Under the pieces are notes generated by a model. That model did no database searches. It worked only from the letters and a program-made list of their open reading frames with translations, and was not told the origin of the DNA. The translations under genes were made by a program, and so were the position numbers. From Neodiprion pinetum (Eukaryota > Arthropoda > Insecta > Hymenoptera > Diprionidae), in NCBI RefSeq assembly GCF_021155775.2, contig NC_060233.1, forward strand, positions 10,542,782 to 10,606,781: a stretch of DNA of 64,000 nucleotides. Direction: 5' to 3'. Below, one piece after another: positions 25,350-35,171 of the stretch (positions are counted from its first letter, which is position 1; each line of letters opens with the position of its first letter).

Positions 25350-26690
25350 TTACATGGAGTCATCTATTCCAGGGCCATATAATAATCCGTTCGCATCGTT
25401 GGCAGCTTCTAATAATTCGATTTGATGCTGTCTGCGAGCCATTCTTCCCTCTCTGGTGCTCTCGTGTGATCTCAGGTCGGAGATCTTGATGCGCTGCGCA
25501 TCTTCTTTATCTGTATATGAATGCGCATTGGACCCAAGTGAGACGCCCATTGCATTCATATAATATAAAAGGGCAGCTGTCCCTTCATTGAAGATGCCAG
25601 CAGCTATATATGCAGCCATTTCCACCGTTTTTGATCCGGCTGGAAGTACTTTTGGAGAGATCTTCCACACCAGTTGGTTATAGCTTTCATTATTGTTTTG
25701 GGTGAAACCACCCACACATCTTTCCAATAATTTTTCATTGCTGAGATCTTCATAAATGGGCCTCAGGGCCTCAGCAACTTCTTGTGGAAATGGCTGATAA
25801 TCATGCTTATAAACTGATAAGTTATCAGCAGCTGCTGCCCACTGCCAAGAGCACCATGAGTCCAATCCGATCGGACACTTTGCGTGTTGTTGATTTTCGT
25901 CTGTCGAGCAGTAATGATAAAATGTGGCCCAGATTGCATTACTCATATTCTCAACCGAATCACAATTTCTCCTAATTGCTAAGCCATAATAAACTGTCAA
26001 CTTGTCGATCATTTTTGCTGTCAGCTTGCCTTTTCCACCGAGAGTTTTTTTTTGTATTTTTTTTCCATCCTCTTTTTCCACCGTTTCCACTTTCTTTTTC
26101 ACACAATTTCGGAGTCGCGTTCCCATTCTCTTCTGTACGTGTCCAATACATTCCTTCTTCACGACTTCTTGATCACCGTATGGGGCAGCTTTCAAAATCC
26201 CGGAGTACGTTTTAGAATCACCGTCTCCAATGTAATTTCTGTACTGCACTCCGAATTTTTCCACTGAACGCTTGAATAGGTCGATCACTGCATCAACTTC
26301 CATTTTTCCAGAAGAACCTGAATGATTACAACTGCAATCATCTTGATGGTTTTCATACCATTGTTGATATTCTTCACTATCAAGTTTGCTTTTCCAAGTT
26401 TCGCATTGTTTGCAATAGGCACTTTTCACGAGGATATCAATTACTTTCCCAGAATAATATCCGATCAATGATGTCACTCCATACAAGGAAGTATATCCTC
26501 GCTTTTTCCAAGTTCCATCGCCGGACACGGTAAGCTTTGCAGATTTTTCGTCACCTTGGTGTTCAGCAGTCAAGTCTTTTTCTTCATGGCAAGCATGCTG
26601 AAAAAGTTTGTCGGTTGCTGTTTTCACACAGGAATGTATATTCTTCATAATTAAATCGTAGGTGGGCTGTGTTAGGAAAGCGGGCATGTC
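25350..26690 (-). CDS. Mu-2 Mutator-like transposase, N-terminally replaced
   Basis: The longest open member: ~447 codons of transposase open to the C-terminal GPGIDDSM. Domains in order: PAFLTQPTYDLIMKN (N-terminal linker); KLTVSGDGTWKKRGYTS with catalytic Asp 1; a Cys/His cluster (YCKQC, CSCNH); YIGDGDSKTYSG with Asp 2; ECIGHVQKRMGTRLR; and GGFTQNNNESYNQLVWK with the catalytic Glu. This D-D-E order with the intervening Cys/His residues fits the animal 'Mutator-like transposase' domain (family knowledge). The zinc-binding N terminus seen in Mu-7 is absent. In its place the same frame continues upstream into an unrelated sequence (26690-26905). The stop TAA sits in ATGTAAGT, which is also a splice donor. 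Activity is doubtful without the N terminus. Confidence 0.8.
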   Translation of the reverse strand, partial: DMPAFLTQPTYDLIMKNIHSCVKTATDKLFQHACHEEKDLTAEHQGDEKSAKLTVSGDGTWKKRGYTSLYGVTSLIGYYSGKVIDILVKSAYCKQCETWKSKLDSEEYQQWYENHQDDCSCNHSGSSGKMEVDAVIDLFKRSVEKFGVQYRNYIGDGDSKTYSGILKAAPYGDQEVVKKECIGHVQKRMGTRLRNCVKKKVETVEKEDGKKIQKKTLGGKGKLTAKMIDKLTVYYGLAIRRNCDSVENMSNAIWATFYHYCSTDENQQHAKCPIGLDSWCSWQWAAAADNLSVYKHDYQPFPQEVAEALRPIYEDLSNEKLLERCVGGFTQNNNESYNQLVWKISPKVLPAGSKTVEMAAYIAAGIFNEGTAALLYYMNAMGVSLGSNAHSYTDKEDAQRIKISDLRSHESTREGRMARRQHQIELLEAANDANGLLYGPGIDDSM

Positions 26691-26905
26691 CATTAAATGC
26701 AGTAGAAAAAAACCATCGTGAACTATAATGTTAGTATGTCGTGGTTGATCTTTATCTGCATATTTTTCCAATAATTTAAATAAAGCTGATTTATCAGCTT
26801 TACAGATGGAACCATCAACGTGGCATTTGGGCGTGGTTGTGAGAGGTCCAAGCTTTGTACCACCCTTGCCATCAAAGAATGAAATTTTTTACGGCGAACA
26901 GGTCT
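26690..26905 (-). pseudogene. Foreign N-terminal fragment fused in frame to Mu-2
   Basis: The frame FFDGKGGTKLGPLTTTPK...SICKADKSALFKLLEKYADK ends in IIVHDGFFLLHLM and runs straight into the Mu-2 transposase at about 26690. It is unlike any other Mutator copy. The pattern 'FF[DN]..G....KS.L...L....ivhDGgxLLH' resembles an uncharacterised animal protein family that I associate with PIN/FEN-like domains; that assignment is weak. A stop lies just upstream of 26905. The 64-codon alternative frame at 26723-26917 is a shadow. It represents capture or recombination of another gene onto the transposase. Confidence 0.45.
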
Positions 26906-26939
26906 GAGCCTGTACACCCTAACCCTAATCAGCGTGAAT

Positions 26940-27195
26940 AGCGGCTTGAAACTTCTCCCGCTAATTTCATGCGCATGAAAGTTTACGGATCATCATTTTG
27001 AAGCACTTTCTTCGAATGGACAATAAGCCTGGAGGTAAACTATTAGCGTGAAAGTTTACGGATCATCATCAACATTCCCAGCCTATCTAATTGCGGTGTC
27101 GCCATCCGGTCAATTAGCACATAAGAATGTATTCGAAGTATGTCGAACATATTATTTTCGCCCTGGGGGTAAACCATTAGCGTGAAAGTTTTTTT
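26940..27195. repeat. Repeat R2 (copy inverted relative to 61740-61985)
   Basis: Contains AGCGTGAAAGTTTACGGATC near 26985 (degenerate) and near 27050, followed by AACATTCCCAGCCTATCTAA, CGCCATCCGGTCAATTAGCA and TATTTTCGCCCTGGGGGTAA. It ends with a further TTAGCGTGAAAG at 27177. The whole block reappears in opposite orientation at 61740-61985. Both copies lie next to small PolB-element genes, so R2 may be a terminal or subterminal repeat of that element. Confidence 0.65.
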
Positions 27196-27308
27196 GTCAC
27201 TGTGTTTAGTTCTGACTTCTGATTCACAATGGTTTTCAAGTCGTGAATATTTTTTAAGAACAGATCGATTCGCTGTTTTAATTCTGCTTTATTTGAAGTT
27301 CTCCTCAT
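27177..27308 (-). pseudogene. Truncated 53-aa basic-protein gene (PolB-element set)
   Basis: 43 codons starting MRRTSNKAELKQRIDLFLKN, nearly identical to the intact 53-aa frame at 62795-62956. After ELNTV the original end is replaced by repeat R2, which supplies the stop. The upstream DNA (to about 27440) also matches the upstream DNA of the intact copy, including the promoter region, though the TATAAAAG there is degraded here to TGTAAAAG. Confidence 0.65.
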
Positions 27309-27467
27309 GAGAGCTGAAGATGCAAGACTATCTTTCTGACCTGAAATTCAGACTTTTACAGCCGTATTCCTCCCACACAAAATCCTTGAAAAACTTCTAG
27401 AAGCTACCGAAATGATGTGTCTTCGATTGTGTGGGTAACATCAGATGTGTACGGTTCGGTTTCTTTC

Positions 27468-27701
27468 TTACTTCTCGTTAATCTGACGACACTCGATAAA
27501 ATCGGCTTTGCGTTCATCGTCATGTGGTTCGAGGTCCGATAATATTGCAATCACTTCGTTTTGCCATTTTTGAAAAGTCAGGATTACCGTTTTGTCCTGA
27601 AAATATATCCTGTGTAGTCTGTGCGGTTGCACACGAGCTCTCCGGACACGCTCAACGAGCCACCGAAGATCTTGTAGCGAAAACTCTGACGTCGCGTTGC
27701 A
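27468..27701 (-). pseudogene. Fragment of 'SLEELRDLVE' gene, cut at Mu-3 terminus
   Basis: 77 codons beginning CNATSEFSLQDLRWLVERV and containing LTFQKWQNEVIAILSDLE, with stop at 27468-27470. It aligns with the 49600-49943 gene (EATREFSLEELRDLVEDA...VEKWANETIVIIIDVE). The acidic N terminus is missing because the frame is cut exactly at the Mu-3 AAAGGGGGGG terminus (27701). Together with the 53-aa gene downstream it is a two-gene remnant of the PolB element. Function unknown. Confidence 0.6.
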
Positions 27702-28296
27702 AAGGGGGGGCTAAGGTTAATTCGGTGAAAAAAAAGCATGTTTTTAAGATTTTTTTTTGGCAATACAGATGGTGTTAGTTTATTCAGGCAATCCATACAT
27801 GATAATGTAACATTTGAACAATATTTCCCTAAATTTTCATTGCAAAATATCAAAAATTGAGCGACTGACTGTGAATCTCCGGAGGCGCCTCGTGAAAAAG
27901 TTGTTTTGCGGTGCCCATCATAACTCGCAACCAAATCATCTGAAACGAAAAAATCAAAATGCATTTGTTAAAGGAGATGTTTGTCGAGGTATTCACGAGA
28001 GGATTTTTTTTTTCGATTTTTCGATTTTTCGTAGCACTTGGAAGTCAAAAACCAGATTTTCGCTAAAAAAAAACGTCTAATTTGTTGTTGTAAAATTGAT
28101 AATTCTTGAAAAAAAAAGCTCTCGACAATACCTGGTGAATAATGTGAAAAAACACTGTGCAAAATTTCAAAACGATTGGTCCAGTAGATTTTTAGTTATG
28201 GTGGGCACGGACTCCAAAAATGACAAGTCTCAGAAAAACGCTTCAAAGTTTTGCGTACTGAAAAATTCAACATAAAATTCGATAATTTTTTTATAC

Positions 28297-29394
28297 TCAC
28301 ACAGAGTCGTCGATGCCAGGTCCGTAGAGCAAAAGGCTTCCATCAAGATGGTCTAGAGCATCTTTTTGCATTTGTCTGCGCAAAACTCTTTCTTCTTTAC
28401 TGTCACGCGCTGCTTGCTCCTCTGCTCTACTAATTCGCAACTCGTCAGCTTGTCGTGCCCATTCGTGAGAACTTGGCCCTGTCGGGATGTGCATCTCTTG
28501 CATAAAGGCCAGCAAGGCAAAAGAACCTTCATTGAAAGTACATGCAGCTACATGAGCTGCAATTTCAACGATTGTAGCGGTGCCACTGACAGACTTTGGA
28601 GAGATTTTCCAAATGAGCTGATTGAGACTCTCATTATTATTTTGCGTAAAACCTCCAAGACATCGCTGCAACAGTTCGTCCTTGCTCAAGTCGTGATAAA
28701 TGGGCCTGTTGGCTTCCAGAATGTCAGTAGGAAGAGCTGTGTAGCTGTGTTTGAATGATCCTAGAGCATCTGCAGCTGCAGCTCTCTGCCATTCGCACCA
28801 GGAGTCTTCGCTGCTCGGGCATTTCTCGTGCTGAGGGTTCTCGTCGGTTGAACTGTAGTGATGATAAGTTGCCCAGATAGCGTTCTTCATATTTTTTACG
28901 GAATCAGAGTGACGTCTGATAGCCAACCCGTATAATTTTGGCCGTAAGCTTCCCTTTGCCAGACAGACTCTTTCTTTTGATTTTCTTTCCGCCCTGAGTT
29001 TCGGTATCTACAACGGTCTTTTTGACTATTTCACGTAGACGAGTGCCCATTCTTTTTTGAACATGTCCTACACATTCTTTTTTTGCCATTGAAAAATCAT
29101 CACCATAAGGTTTAGAATTCACTAACCCGGAGTAAGCTTTGGAGTCACCGTCGCCGATATAGTTGCGATATCGTACTCGTACATGAGCTTCATGCCACTC
29201 TTCGTATTCGGCAGAGTTTAATTTGTGTTCCCAAGTTTTACATTCGTGGCAGTATGAACTTTTGACGTGAATTTCAAGAACTTTACCTGTAAAGTGACCG
29301 ATTAGCGAGGTGACGCCGAATAAAGATGAGTAGCTTCTTTTTTTCCATGTTCCGTCGCCTGATACACTGAGTTCGTCGGCATCTTAAGTTTTTT
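28297..29394 (-). pseudogene. Mu-3 transposase, core and C-terminal half
   Basis: Reads DADELSVSGDGTWKKRSYSS (Asp 1, near 29360), NYIGDGDSKAYSGLVNS (Asp 2, near 29150), ECVGHVQKRMGTRLR, then LAIRRHSDSVKNM and GGFTQNNNESLNQLIWK (Glu), ending GPGIDDSV. About 35 residues (the Cys/His and GKMEVDAVI region) are deleted at EAHV|RVRYRNY. A ~22-bp deletion plus frameshift separates KGKLTAK from LYGLAIRR near 28925. The stop in GTGTGAGT overlaps a splice donor. Inactive. Confidence 0.75.
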
Positions 29395-30032
29395 TTTTCT
29401 TCGGCTGTTGCTGCTCTTTCTTCTTTTGTAGCAGATGAAAAAAATCGATTCGCTGATCGTAAGTATTCGTCAACCGGTGTTGGGACTGGGTGACGAGCTC
29501 CTTTTACATAGGTTAGTAACCTTTCTTCATTGAAGGTAGCTTCGCCACGGTGCACTTTTATCGCGATTTTCCGCGAATATAGGTGTTGAGTGCAGTACCA
29601 AACGAACATCGATTTGGACACAAACTTAGCGAAGTTCTTATCTACAGTGTGAATTACATCATACTGTCTCTCCACTAATGGGATAAATCCCTCGAATGTA
29701 TCGGCAAACTCGTTCCGTGCTGCATACGGTGTTAATCCCTCGAAACCTTCCGCGTCGAAGTCCAACCACATTGGGTCGTTCTTTGGAATGGTTTCTACGG
29801 TTGAGAGTTTCTTAGACTGAGGTCTTGCACTGGTGTCTGGCTTAGGTGCCGTAACAATTGGACCAGGTGCTGGCTTCGGTTTATAACCTCCACCGCGTCC
29901 TTTCCCATTCCGGGAAGGGCCGCCTCTTCCTCTGCCTCTTGCTCCTCCTCTGTTTGAGGAAGATGTATCTTCTGTGGCTGATGGTAAATTATCAGTTGTT
30001 TGTTGCTGTTGCTGTTGACTCATATTGAACAT
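29395..30032 (-). CDS. RGG-rich protein ORF embedded in Mu-3
   Basis: Starts MFNMSQQQQQQTTDN. The N terminus is glutamine-rich, then comes an arginine-glycine box (GGARGRGRGGPSRNGKGRGG), then a globular part: NDPMWLDFDAEGFEGLTPYA, FVWYCTQHLYSRKIAIKVHR and GARHPVPTPVDEYLR. It then runs in frame into Mutator-like sequence (SATKEERAATAEEKK) and continues 37 codons in a wrong frame to 29283. RGG boxes usually bind RNA or DNA (family knowledge). The gene has its own start but no clear promoter. It interrupts the transposase between PTYKNYSN and the Asp-1 region. Probably a structural or nucleic-acid-binding protein of a virus-like element (inference). Confidence 0.55.
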
Positions 30033-30049
30033 ATGATGTACAACTTTTG

Positions 30050-30592
30050 TTAGCCGAGCTCCGCTCTATACCTCAAAGAATCAAATTGAAAATTTGAATA
30101 ATTTTTGTACGTCGGTCTTGATAAAAATGAACTGGACAAATCCATGAAGCCGCAGAACTTTTCACAGCCAATTAATCCAAGGCTTAATATCCTCATCACG
30201 AAGGCAAACCGATAATTCACTTCGTAAATACCAGAGTTTATTCGTGCACTAGACGGAGCGTTTGTAATTTGTTTACAACTTTCGCACGACACTTTGATGT
30301 GAAATCCAAGACCTTCTTTCTTAGTGGAATGAAAATTTATTTTTCCATCACACTTCACACACTTCACTAGCGTAGCAATTGTTTCAAAGACCAATAAAAA
30401 ATCAATTACCCTATAATGTTTTTCAAGATCCTCCGTAATTTGATCTTCAACGGTCATTTTTATTTTTTTAGCTGACGCGCTTCTTGTCGTAATGTCTTCG
30501 CTTTTCCGTTTGTGGGGAGGTAAAATTTTTTTGGGTCGATGTAATCTCGAACTAGCTGATTGTCTATCAGATCTTCGAATTTTTTTTGGCAT
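30050..30592 (-). pseudogene. Mu-3 transposase N terminus
   Basis: Starts MPKKIRRSDRQSASSRLHRP, a basic leader. It then has the zinc-binding part LVKCVKCDGKINFHSTKKEG...VSCESCKQIT, NYRFAFVMRILSLGLIGCEK and FCGFMDLSSSFLSRPTYKN, and leaves the family consensus at about 30090, where the RGG insertion begins. The order and spacing match the Mu-7 N terminus. The basic leader is probably a nuclear-localisation and DNA-binding region. Confidence 0.7.
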
Positions 30593-31424
30593 TTTTGTAA
30601 TAATTTAACAACAAAAATTAATGAAAACGGAGCTGAAATTATGCGAAAATAAGAACGCGTGGATACGTCTGCTCGATAGGATATTTGCTGCTGACTGAAT
30701 TTTGTACGCCACACTGACAAAGTATACAGACCAGGTATAAACACGTTTGTCCTTGCCTTGAAATTTCGATAGATGGAACTGGGAGGTAAGGTACTACATA
30801 GAGAGCGAAACATCCGCCGGGTAACAATAGCGCGCTCGGGTCGGGGCGCTCGGGTCGGTTCGGGTATAGGTACAAAAATCCGGCAGGTATAAAAATACTC
30901 ATAACTTCGTCAATTTTGCTCCAATTGACTTGAAATTTTGACTGAATATTCTTCAGATATTACGGATTCAATTTCAAAAATAAAAAAAAAAATGCAGGAA
31001 AAAAAAATTAAATACCTTACCCCCCCCCTTATCGAAGGATTGAAAAAAATATTCATTTTTCACAAAATGGCGGACAGTCAAAGTTAATGGTTCGATTTTA
31101 ACGAAAAAAATCGAACGATTAATTTATTTTACTGAAAAGCTCATACACCTGCTGTGTTGTAATTGACGACTTCGTGACAGCCTAACTTATACTATAATAG
31201 GAAACATATTGGTTCAGAATTGCTTTATTGCGCAAAGTGAATGAAGTGAAAATATTAATGTATCCATTTATTCGAATTAATTTGCCATTTGTTCAGCTTG
31301 CGAGGCCAGGTGTAACAATATATAATTATATAAATTGCTTTAACACTAAACTTGAAGATATTTCTACTGTGAACAATGTCATGACGACCACTGGCATAAA
31401 CATATTCACCATCAGTGCTGTAAA
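30593..31424. other. Mutator-derived non-coding DNA and unique sequence
   Basis: No gene. The stretch 30960-31160 matches the Mu-2 3' region around 25020-25160 (shared ATCGAAGGA...TTTTTCACAAAATGGCG), so it is another Mutator 3' piece. It holds a C9 run at 31021-31029. The part 30820-30890 is a GC-rich tandem CGCTCGGGTCGG motif. Confidence 0.5.
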
Positions 31425-32015
31425 TCACTGTGACATTTCTCGGAGGCGTGGGTGTGAGCGGCTCGCCCGGAACATCTGTTCCCCATCTCGGAAGTAAATT
31501 GCAACTCCCAAAATAAAATTCAAGCTCGAGATGCGATTTTCAATGTGTGACCCGCCTTTACCCAAAAGCTTGATCGAAGGCTCCAAGACGTCCGACAACC
31601 AGTAATTCACATGCTGGAAGCAGAAGTGATGGAAGTGGCCGGCTGCACATGCGTTGTCTGGAGACGGTTCAAGCTTTGCAGCGATCTCAGGGTCGACATC
31701 CAAATGGCAGGGACAGGAGGCGTATCGTTGGTCGTTACACTTGTTCAAATGAACGTACGTCTCCACGAAAGTGACGAGCTTCTCCACGTTCACGAAGGTT
31801 TCCGTGCCTGGAGGTAACAATCTACCAAACACCGGCAACAAAGTGTTTACGTTGATGCGAATCCGCTCTTCATCTATCCCGGTGCGTTCGAAATTGTACT
31901 CTACTTCCAGATGCTTGCCATTTATAAATTCAATGCGCAACCGGTGGGTAGACTTCTTCCGCAATTTATGCGGAGTCGATGCGTCTTCGTCATAGTTAGG
32001 CAATCTAGCAAGCAA
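31425..32015 (-). CDS. Uncharacterised 196-aa ORF in chimeric block
   Basis: The open frame includes RLRIEFINGKHLEVEYNFER, RINVNTLLPVFGRLLPPGTE and VETYVHLNKCNDQRYASCPC...HFHHFCFQHVNYW (a Cys/His-rich patch), ending SHPRLREMSQ. There is no recognisable family. The sequence is GC-richer than its surroundings, and the frame is uninterrupted for 196 codons. It begins at a junction with the transposase fragment just upstream (about 32035), so its true N terminus is missing. It may be a captured gene piece from a virus-like element. Confidence 0.45.
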   Translation of the reverse strand: MLARLPNYDEDASTPHKLRKKSTHRLRIEFINGKHLEVEYNFERTGIDEERIRINVNTLLPVFGRLLPPGTETFVNVEKLVTFVETYVHLNKCNDQRYASCPCHLDVDPEIAAKLEPSPDNACAAGHFHHFCFQHVNYWLSDVLEPSIKLLGKGGSHIENRISSLNFILGVAIYFRDGEQMFRASRSHPRLREMSQ

Positions 32016-32039
32016 ATTTTACCGTCAAACTTTTGATGG

Positions 32040-32640
32040 ATGTTCATTTTTCATAATTTTCATAATTCATATTATCATGATAATCTCCAGACTTCGTACC
32101 GGCTTTAAATAAAAGCAGTGCATTAGGCACGAAGCCGTTCTCGGATCCTGCGTGGACAATAACAAGGCGCTGCCCTTTTGATATTGGGTTTTCAAACCTT
32201 GGGTTGATCCATCTGTCCAAGCCTTGGTGCTAGCATGAGATGAGTCCACATAAGACTCATCGGTGTATATGATGGGCCTACCTTCTTCCCTAAACTTTTT
32301 AATTTTTTGTAGGAATTCAATCCTAAGGAACCGAATATTAGTTTTTTCAATTAGCAGCTTTCGATTATTTTCTGTTTTCTTCCATCGAAAGCCCAACTGT
32401 TTTAAAACTCGTCGTAAGCTGCTTTCAGATCCGGTAAAATGAATGTCTTGTTTTAATTTTTTTCGTAGCTTTTCCACGGTCGGAAGCTCCTTATTTGTAA
32501 GATGGTAATTGTGGACGCATCTCCTTATTACCGTTTGGTCAAAACTGTCAATGTCAGTCACCTTTTTTTTCCCCGATCTTTTTTTACCGGGAGTCCGGAA
32601 TACGGCTAGCAAGCCAGACTTCTTTACTTCGTCCACAACT
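32040..32640 (-). pseudogene. IS630/Tc1-like DDE transposase fragment
   Basis: The frame 32636-32067 has a helix-turn-helix type N terminus (VIRRCVHNYH, SLRRVLKQLGFRWKKTENNR), then PIIYTDESYVDSSH with the first catalytic Asp of a DDE/RNase-H fold. After a frameshift near 32185 the frame continues as SKGQRLVIVHAGSENGFVPN (second conserved block) and FKAGTKSGDYHDNMNYENYE, then stops. The C-terminal catalytic block is lost at the junction with the 196-aa frame. Known from many arthropod genomes as a Tc1/IS630-type transposase (family knowledge). Inactive. Confidence 0.7.
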
Positions 32641-33076
32641 CGTGGACAATGTCACGGTTTAACATGGCGTGTAGTTTTAGTACTTCTGTAATCCTAGCCC
32701 TAAAATTTGGACTTAGATACACCATGGTCTTTGCTCGAATATATTGATCCACTGGATCATACTCATATCGAGCTGAGTCTACAATCCATTTGATGACTGG
32801 GCATCTTGTATGATAGACTACTTGATCGATGTTGACTGGTGTCTCGCAATGTAAACAAATACGATCATCAGTGCGATCTTGCTTAGGAAAGATCAGGTAC
32901 ATTATCTCTTCCTGATTTAGCATGGCTTCAGCACACACTATTTCTAATACTTTAGAAGGATTTGAGACAATGTCCTTAACGATTGAATTATCTAACCTTG
33001 ACATAAGGTTCTGTGCGAACAGAAGTTTTCGTGGCTTCTGAAGTCCGCTCCAACGCTTCTTTATCACTCTTTGCAT
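32641..33076 (-). pseudogene. Uncharacterised Cys/His ORF fragment, cut at Mu-4 terminus
   Basis: ~145 codons from ATG 33076: MQRVIKKRWSGLQKPRKLLF...NPSKVLEIVCAEAMLNQEEI, then a zinc-finger-like ICLHCETPVNIDQVVYHTRC, then DPVDQYIRAKTMVYLSPNFR. The frame passes into the transposase fragment at HELW. It begins 6 nt after the Mu-4 TTAAGGGGGG terminus, so it is 5'-truncated. Function unknown. With the next two minus-strand segments it forms a three-part chimera. Confidence 0.45.
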
Positions 33077-33326
33077 CTTTTTTAAGGGGGGGGGGGGGTA
33101 AGGTTAATTCGGTCAAAATAAGACGTATTTTTGTGAATTTTTCCTGGCTATACAAATATCGTTGGTACATTTAATGTTGTTGTATGTTGTTGTACATCAT
33201 CTCAAGAACCTTCTGGTAAATTTTTGTTGAAAAATATTAATAAATAAATAATTCCCAGCAGATCTCCCGCGGTGCCTCGGAAAAAAGTTGTTTTGCGGTG
33301 AACACGATAAGTGATCGCAGGATCAT

Positions 33327-33694
33327 CTGAAACCAAAAATTCAAAAAGAATTCGTTAGAGGAGATGTTTTTACAGGTATTGATGTGGGGGTTTTTCGATT
33401 TTTCGATTTCTAAATTTTTGGGAGCACTTTGAAGTCAAAAATGCGATTTTCGTAAAAAAAATCGATCTATTTGTTATTGTCAAATTAACAATAATCAAAA
33501 TATCGACAAAAGCTCCCATTGTTACCTGGAGAATCATATAAAGTAGTACTGTGCAAATTTTCGTAAGGATCGGTCCAGAACTTTTTGAGTTATCGTGTTC
33601 ACGGACTTGAAAAATGGTAGGTTTTCAGGAGAGCGGTTCAAAGTTTTGCAACTGGAAAATTTGGAGTAACGGTTGATTATCACTCTATACTTAC
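33327..33694 (-). other. Conserved 3' intron of Mutator family (Mu-4 example)
   Basis: The donor GT|GTAAGTATAG overlaps the stop codon of ..DDSV*. The acceptor TTTTTGGTTTCAG|ATGATCC is at 33327. The intron is 368 nt. Matching donor/acceptor pairs exist in Mu-2 (25350/24990), Mu-3 (28300/27938), Mu-5 (34787/34406) and Mu-6 (35778/35414). After splicing, ..T GT|A TGA gives the same residue count followed by a stop, so the protein end is conserved with or without splicing. Confidence 0.6.
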
Positions 33695-34166
33695 ACAGAA
33701 TCGTCTATGCCGGGTCCATACAGTAAGACGCTTTCATCCAGGATATCTAGAGCACCTTGTTGGGCTTGCCTACGTAAAATACGTCCCTCTTTACTGTCGA
33801 GAGCTACCTGCTCCTCTGCTCTCGATATCCTCAAATCGTCAACTTGACGCGCCCATTCGTGAGAGCTCGGCCCCATGCTTATGCCCATCTCTTGCATGAA
33901 TAATAATAGGGCAAAACTTCCTTCATTAAATATACATGCAGCCACATTTGCCGCAATTTCTACAATTGTTGATGTGCCACTCACAGATTTTGAAGAAATT
34001 CTCCAGATCAATTGATTGAAGCTCTCATTGTTATTTTGTGTGAATCCACCGACGCATCGCTGTAAGAGAGCATCCTTGCTCAAATCCTCGTAGATAGGCT
34101 TCAAAGCTTCGAGAACATCTGTAGGAAGAGCTGAGTAGCTGTGCTTGAACTTCCGAAGGGCACCTG
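33691..34166 (-). pseudogene. Mu-4 transposase C terminus
   Basis: Open from SGALRKFKHSYSALPTDVLE (34166) to GPGIDDSV (33691). It includes RCVGGFTQNNNESFNQLIWR with the catalytic Glu and an alpha-helical C-terminal region (EIAANVAACIFNEGSFALLL). No internal stop, but ~60% of the protein is missing at the 5' side. Confidence 0.8.
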
Positions 34167-35171
34167 AAGGGGGGGGGTAGGGTTTTGAAGGCAGAAAAAA
34201 ACAGGTTTTTACAGATTTTTTTTTGGGCGTACGGTGAAAGTAAATTTATTTCTGATTATTGTACATTAAAGAGTAGTAATTGAACTATATTCTGTGAAAT
34301 ATTGGTTGAAAAATATTGAAAATTGACCGAATGGCAGCAATTCTTCGCAGGCGCCTCAGAAAAAATACATTTTGCGGTGCACGTCATACCTCAGCACTGG
34401 ATCATCTGAAATGAAATAACCAAAGTTTTTCCTTTAATTTTTATGTCCCTCTAGGTATCTCTGTCGAGTTTTTCCATTTTTTTTTAATTTTTGAACTTTT
34501 TACAAGACTTGAAAGTGAAAATACCGATTTTTGGCCTAAATTCATGACTATTGTTGTTAATAATAAAAAAAATAAAATCAAAAACGAAAAAATCTCAACA
34601 GGGTTACCTCATAAATTATGTAAGGAAATACTGTAAAAAATTTGAGAACGATCGGTTGAATAGATTTTGAGATACAGAGGGCACCGACTCAAAAAACATC
34701 GATTTGAGAAAAACGCGTTTAAAGTTTTTCGTAGCGAAAAGACCCTGATAAAACTTAGTAAGCTATTTATTTTTTATTTTACTCACATAGAATCATCAAT
34801 GCCGGGACCATAGAGTATAGAACTTTCGTCAAGAATGTCCAAAGCATCTTTTTGATCAAGTCTGCGGCGAATTCTATCATTTTTAGCGGTTTTAGCTGCT
34901 CGCTCATCTGCTCTGTTCATTCGAATATCGTCGGTTAGAAGCGCCCATCCATGACAACTTGGACCAGTACTGATTCGCATCTCTTCTAGGAAGGTTAAAT
35001 AAGCTTCACAGCCTTCATTGAAAACACAAGCAGCCACTGAAGATGCAAATTCGACGATAATTGCTGAACCACTCTCAACTTTCGGCGCAATCTTCCAAAT
35101 AAGCTGGTTCAAACTCTCATTATTATTTTGTGTGAATCCGCCAATACATCGCTCTAGGAGAGCATCTTTGC
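34167..35171 (-). mobile_element. Mu-5: 5'-truncated Mutator-like element and C-terminal CDS
   Basis: Terminus AAGGGGGGGGGTAGGG at 34167, the 3' region (TTTTGCGGTGCACGTCAT, GGATCATCTGAAATG, GAGAAAAACGCGTTTAAAGT), and the transposase C terminus open from KDALLERCIGGFTQNNNESL at about 35164 to GPGIDDSM (stop at 34783; TGTGAGT donor). The catalytic Glu is kept and both Asp are missing. Cut by Mu-6's TTAAGGGGGG at 35172. Confidence 0.75.

Larger units (their letters stand above)
27701..30592 (-). mobile_element. Mu-3 Mutator-like element carrying an RGG-protein gene
   Basis: Starts at AAAGGGGGGGCTAAGGTTAA (27701). It contains a 3' non-coding region with an intron (acceptor near 27938, donor near 28300), the C-terminal and core transposase (28297-29394), a foreign RGG ORF (29395-30032) and the transposase N terminus (30050-30592). 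The right terminus is unclear: a GGGAGGTAAGG word at 30779 and ACCTTACCCCCCCCC at 31016-31030 are candidates. No matching target duplication found. Confidence 0.6.
33082..34166 (-). mobile_element. Mu-4: 5'-truncated Mutator-like element
   Basis: From TTAAGGGGGGGGGGGGTAAGG (33082) through the typical 3' region (GCGGTGAACACGATAAG, GGATCATCTGAAACC, AGCGGTTCAAAGTTTTG) to the transposase C terminus (33691-34166). It is cut precisely where Mu-5's AAGGGGGGGG begins. About 1.08 kb survives; the 5' two-thirds is absent from the window. Confidence 0.7.

Noticed and set aside
26918..26932. CCCTAACCCTAA resembling telomeric repeat
   Set aside because: Barely two units and not the insect TTAGG unit; chance occurrence.
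30779..30790. GGGAGGTAAGG as a Mutator terminus
   Set aside because: Only the first 11 bases fit; the T-rich stretch that follows all other termini is missing.
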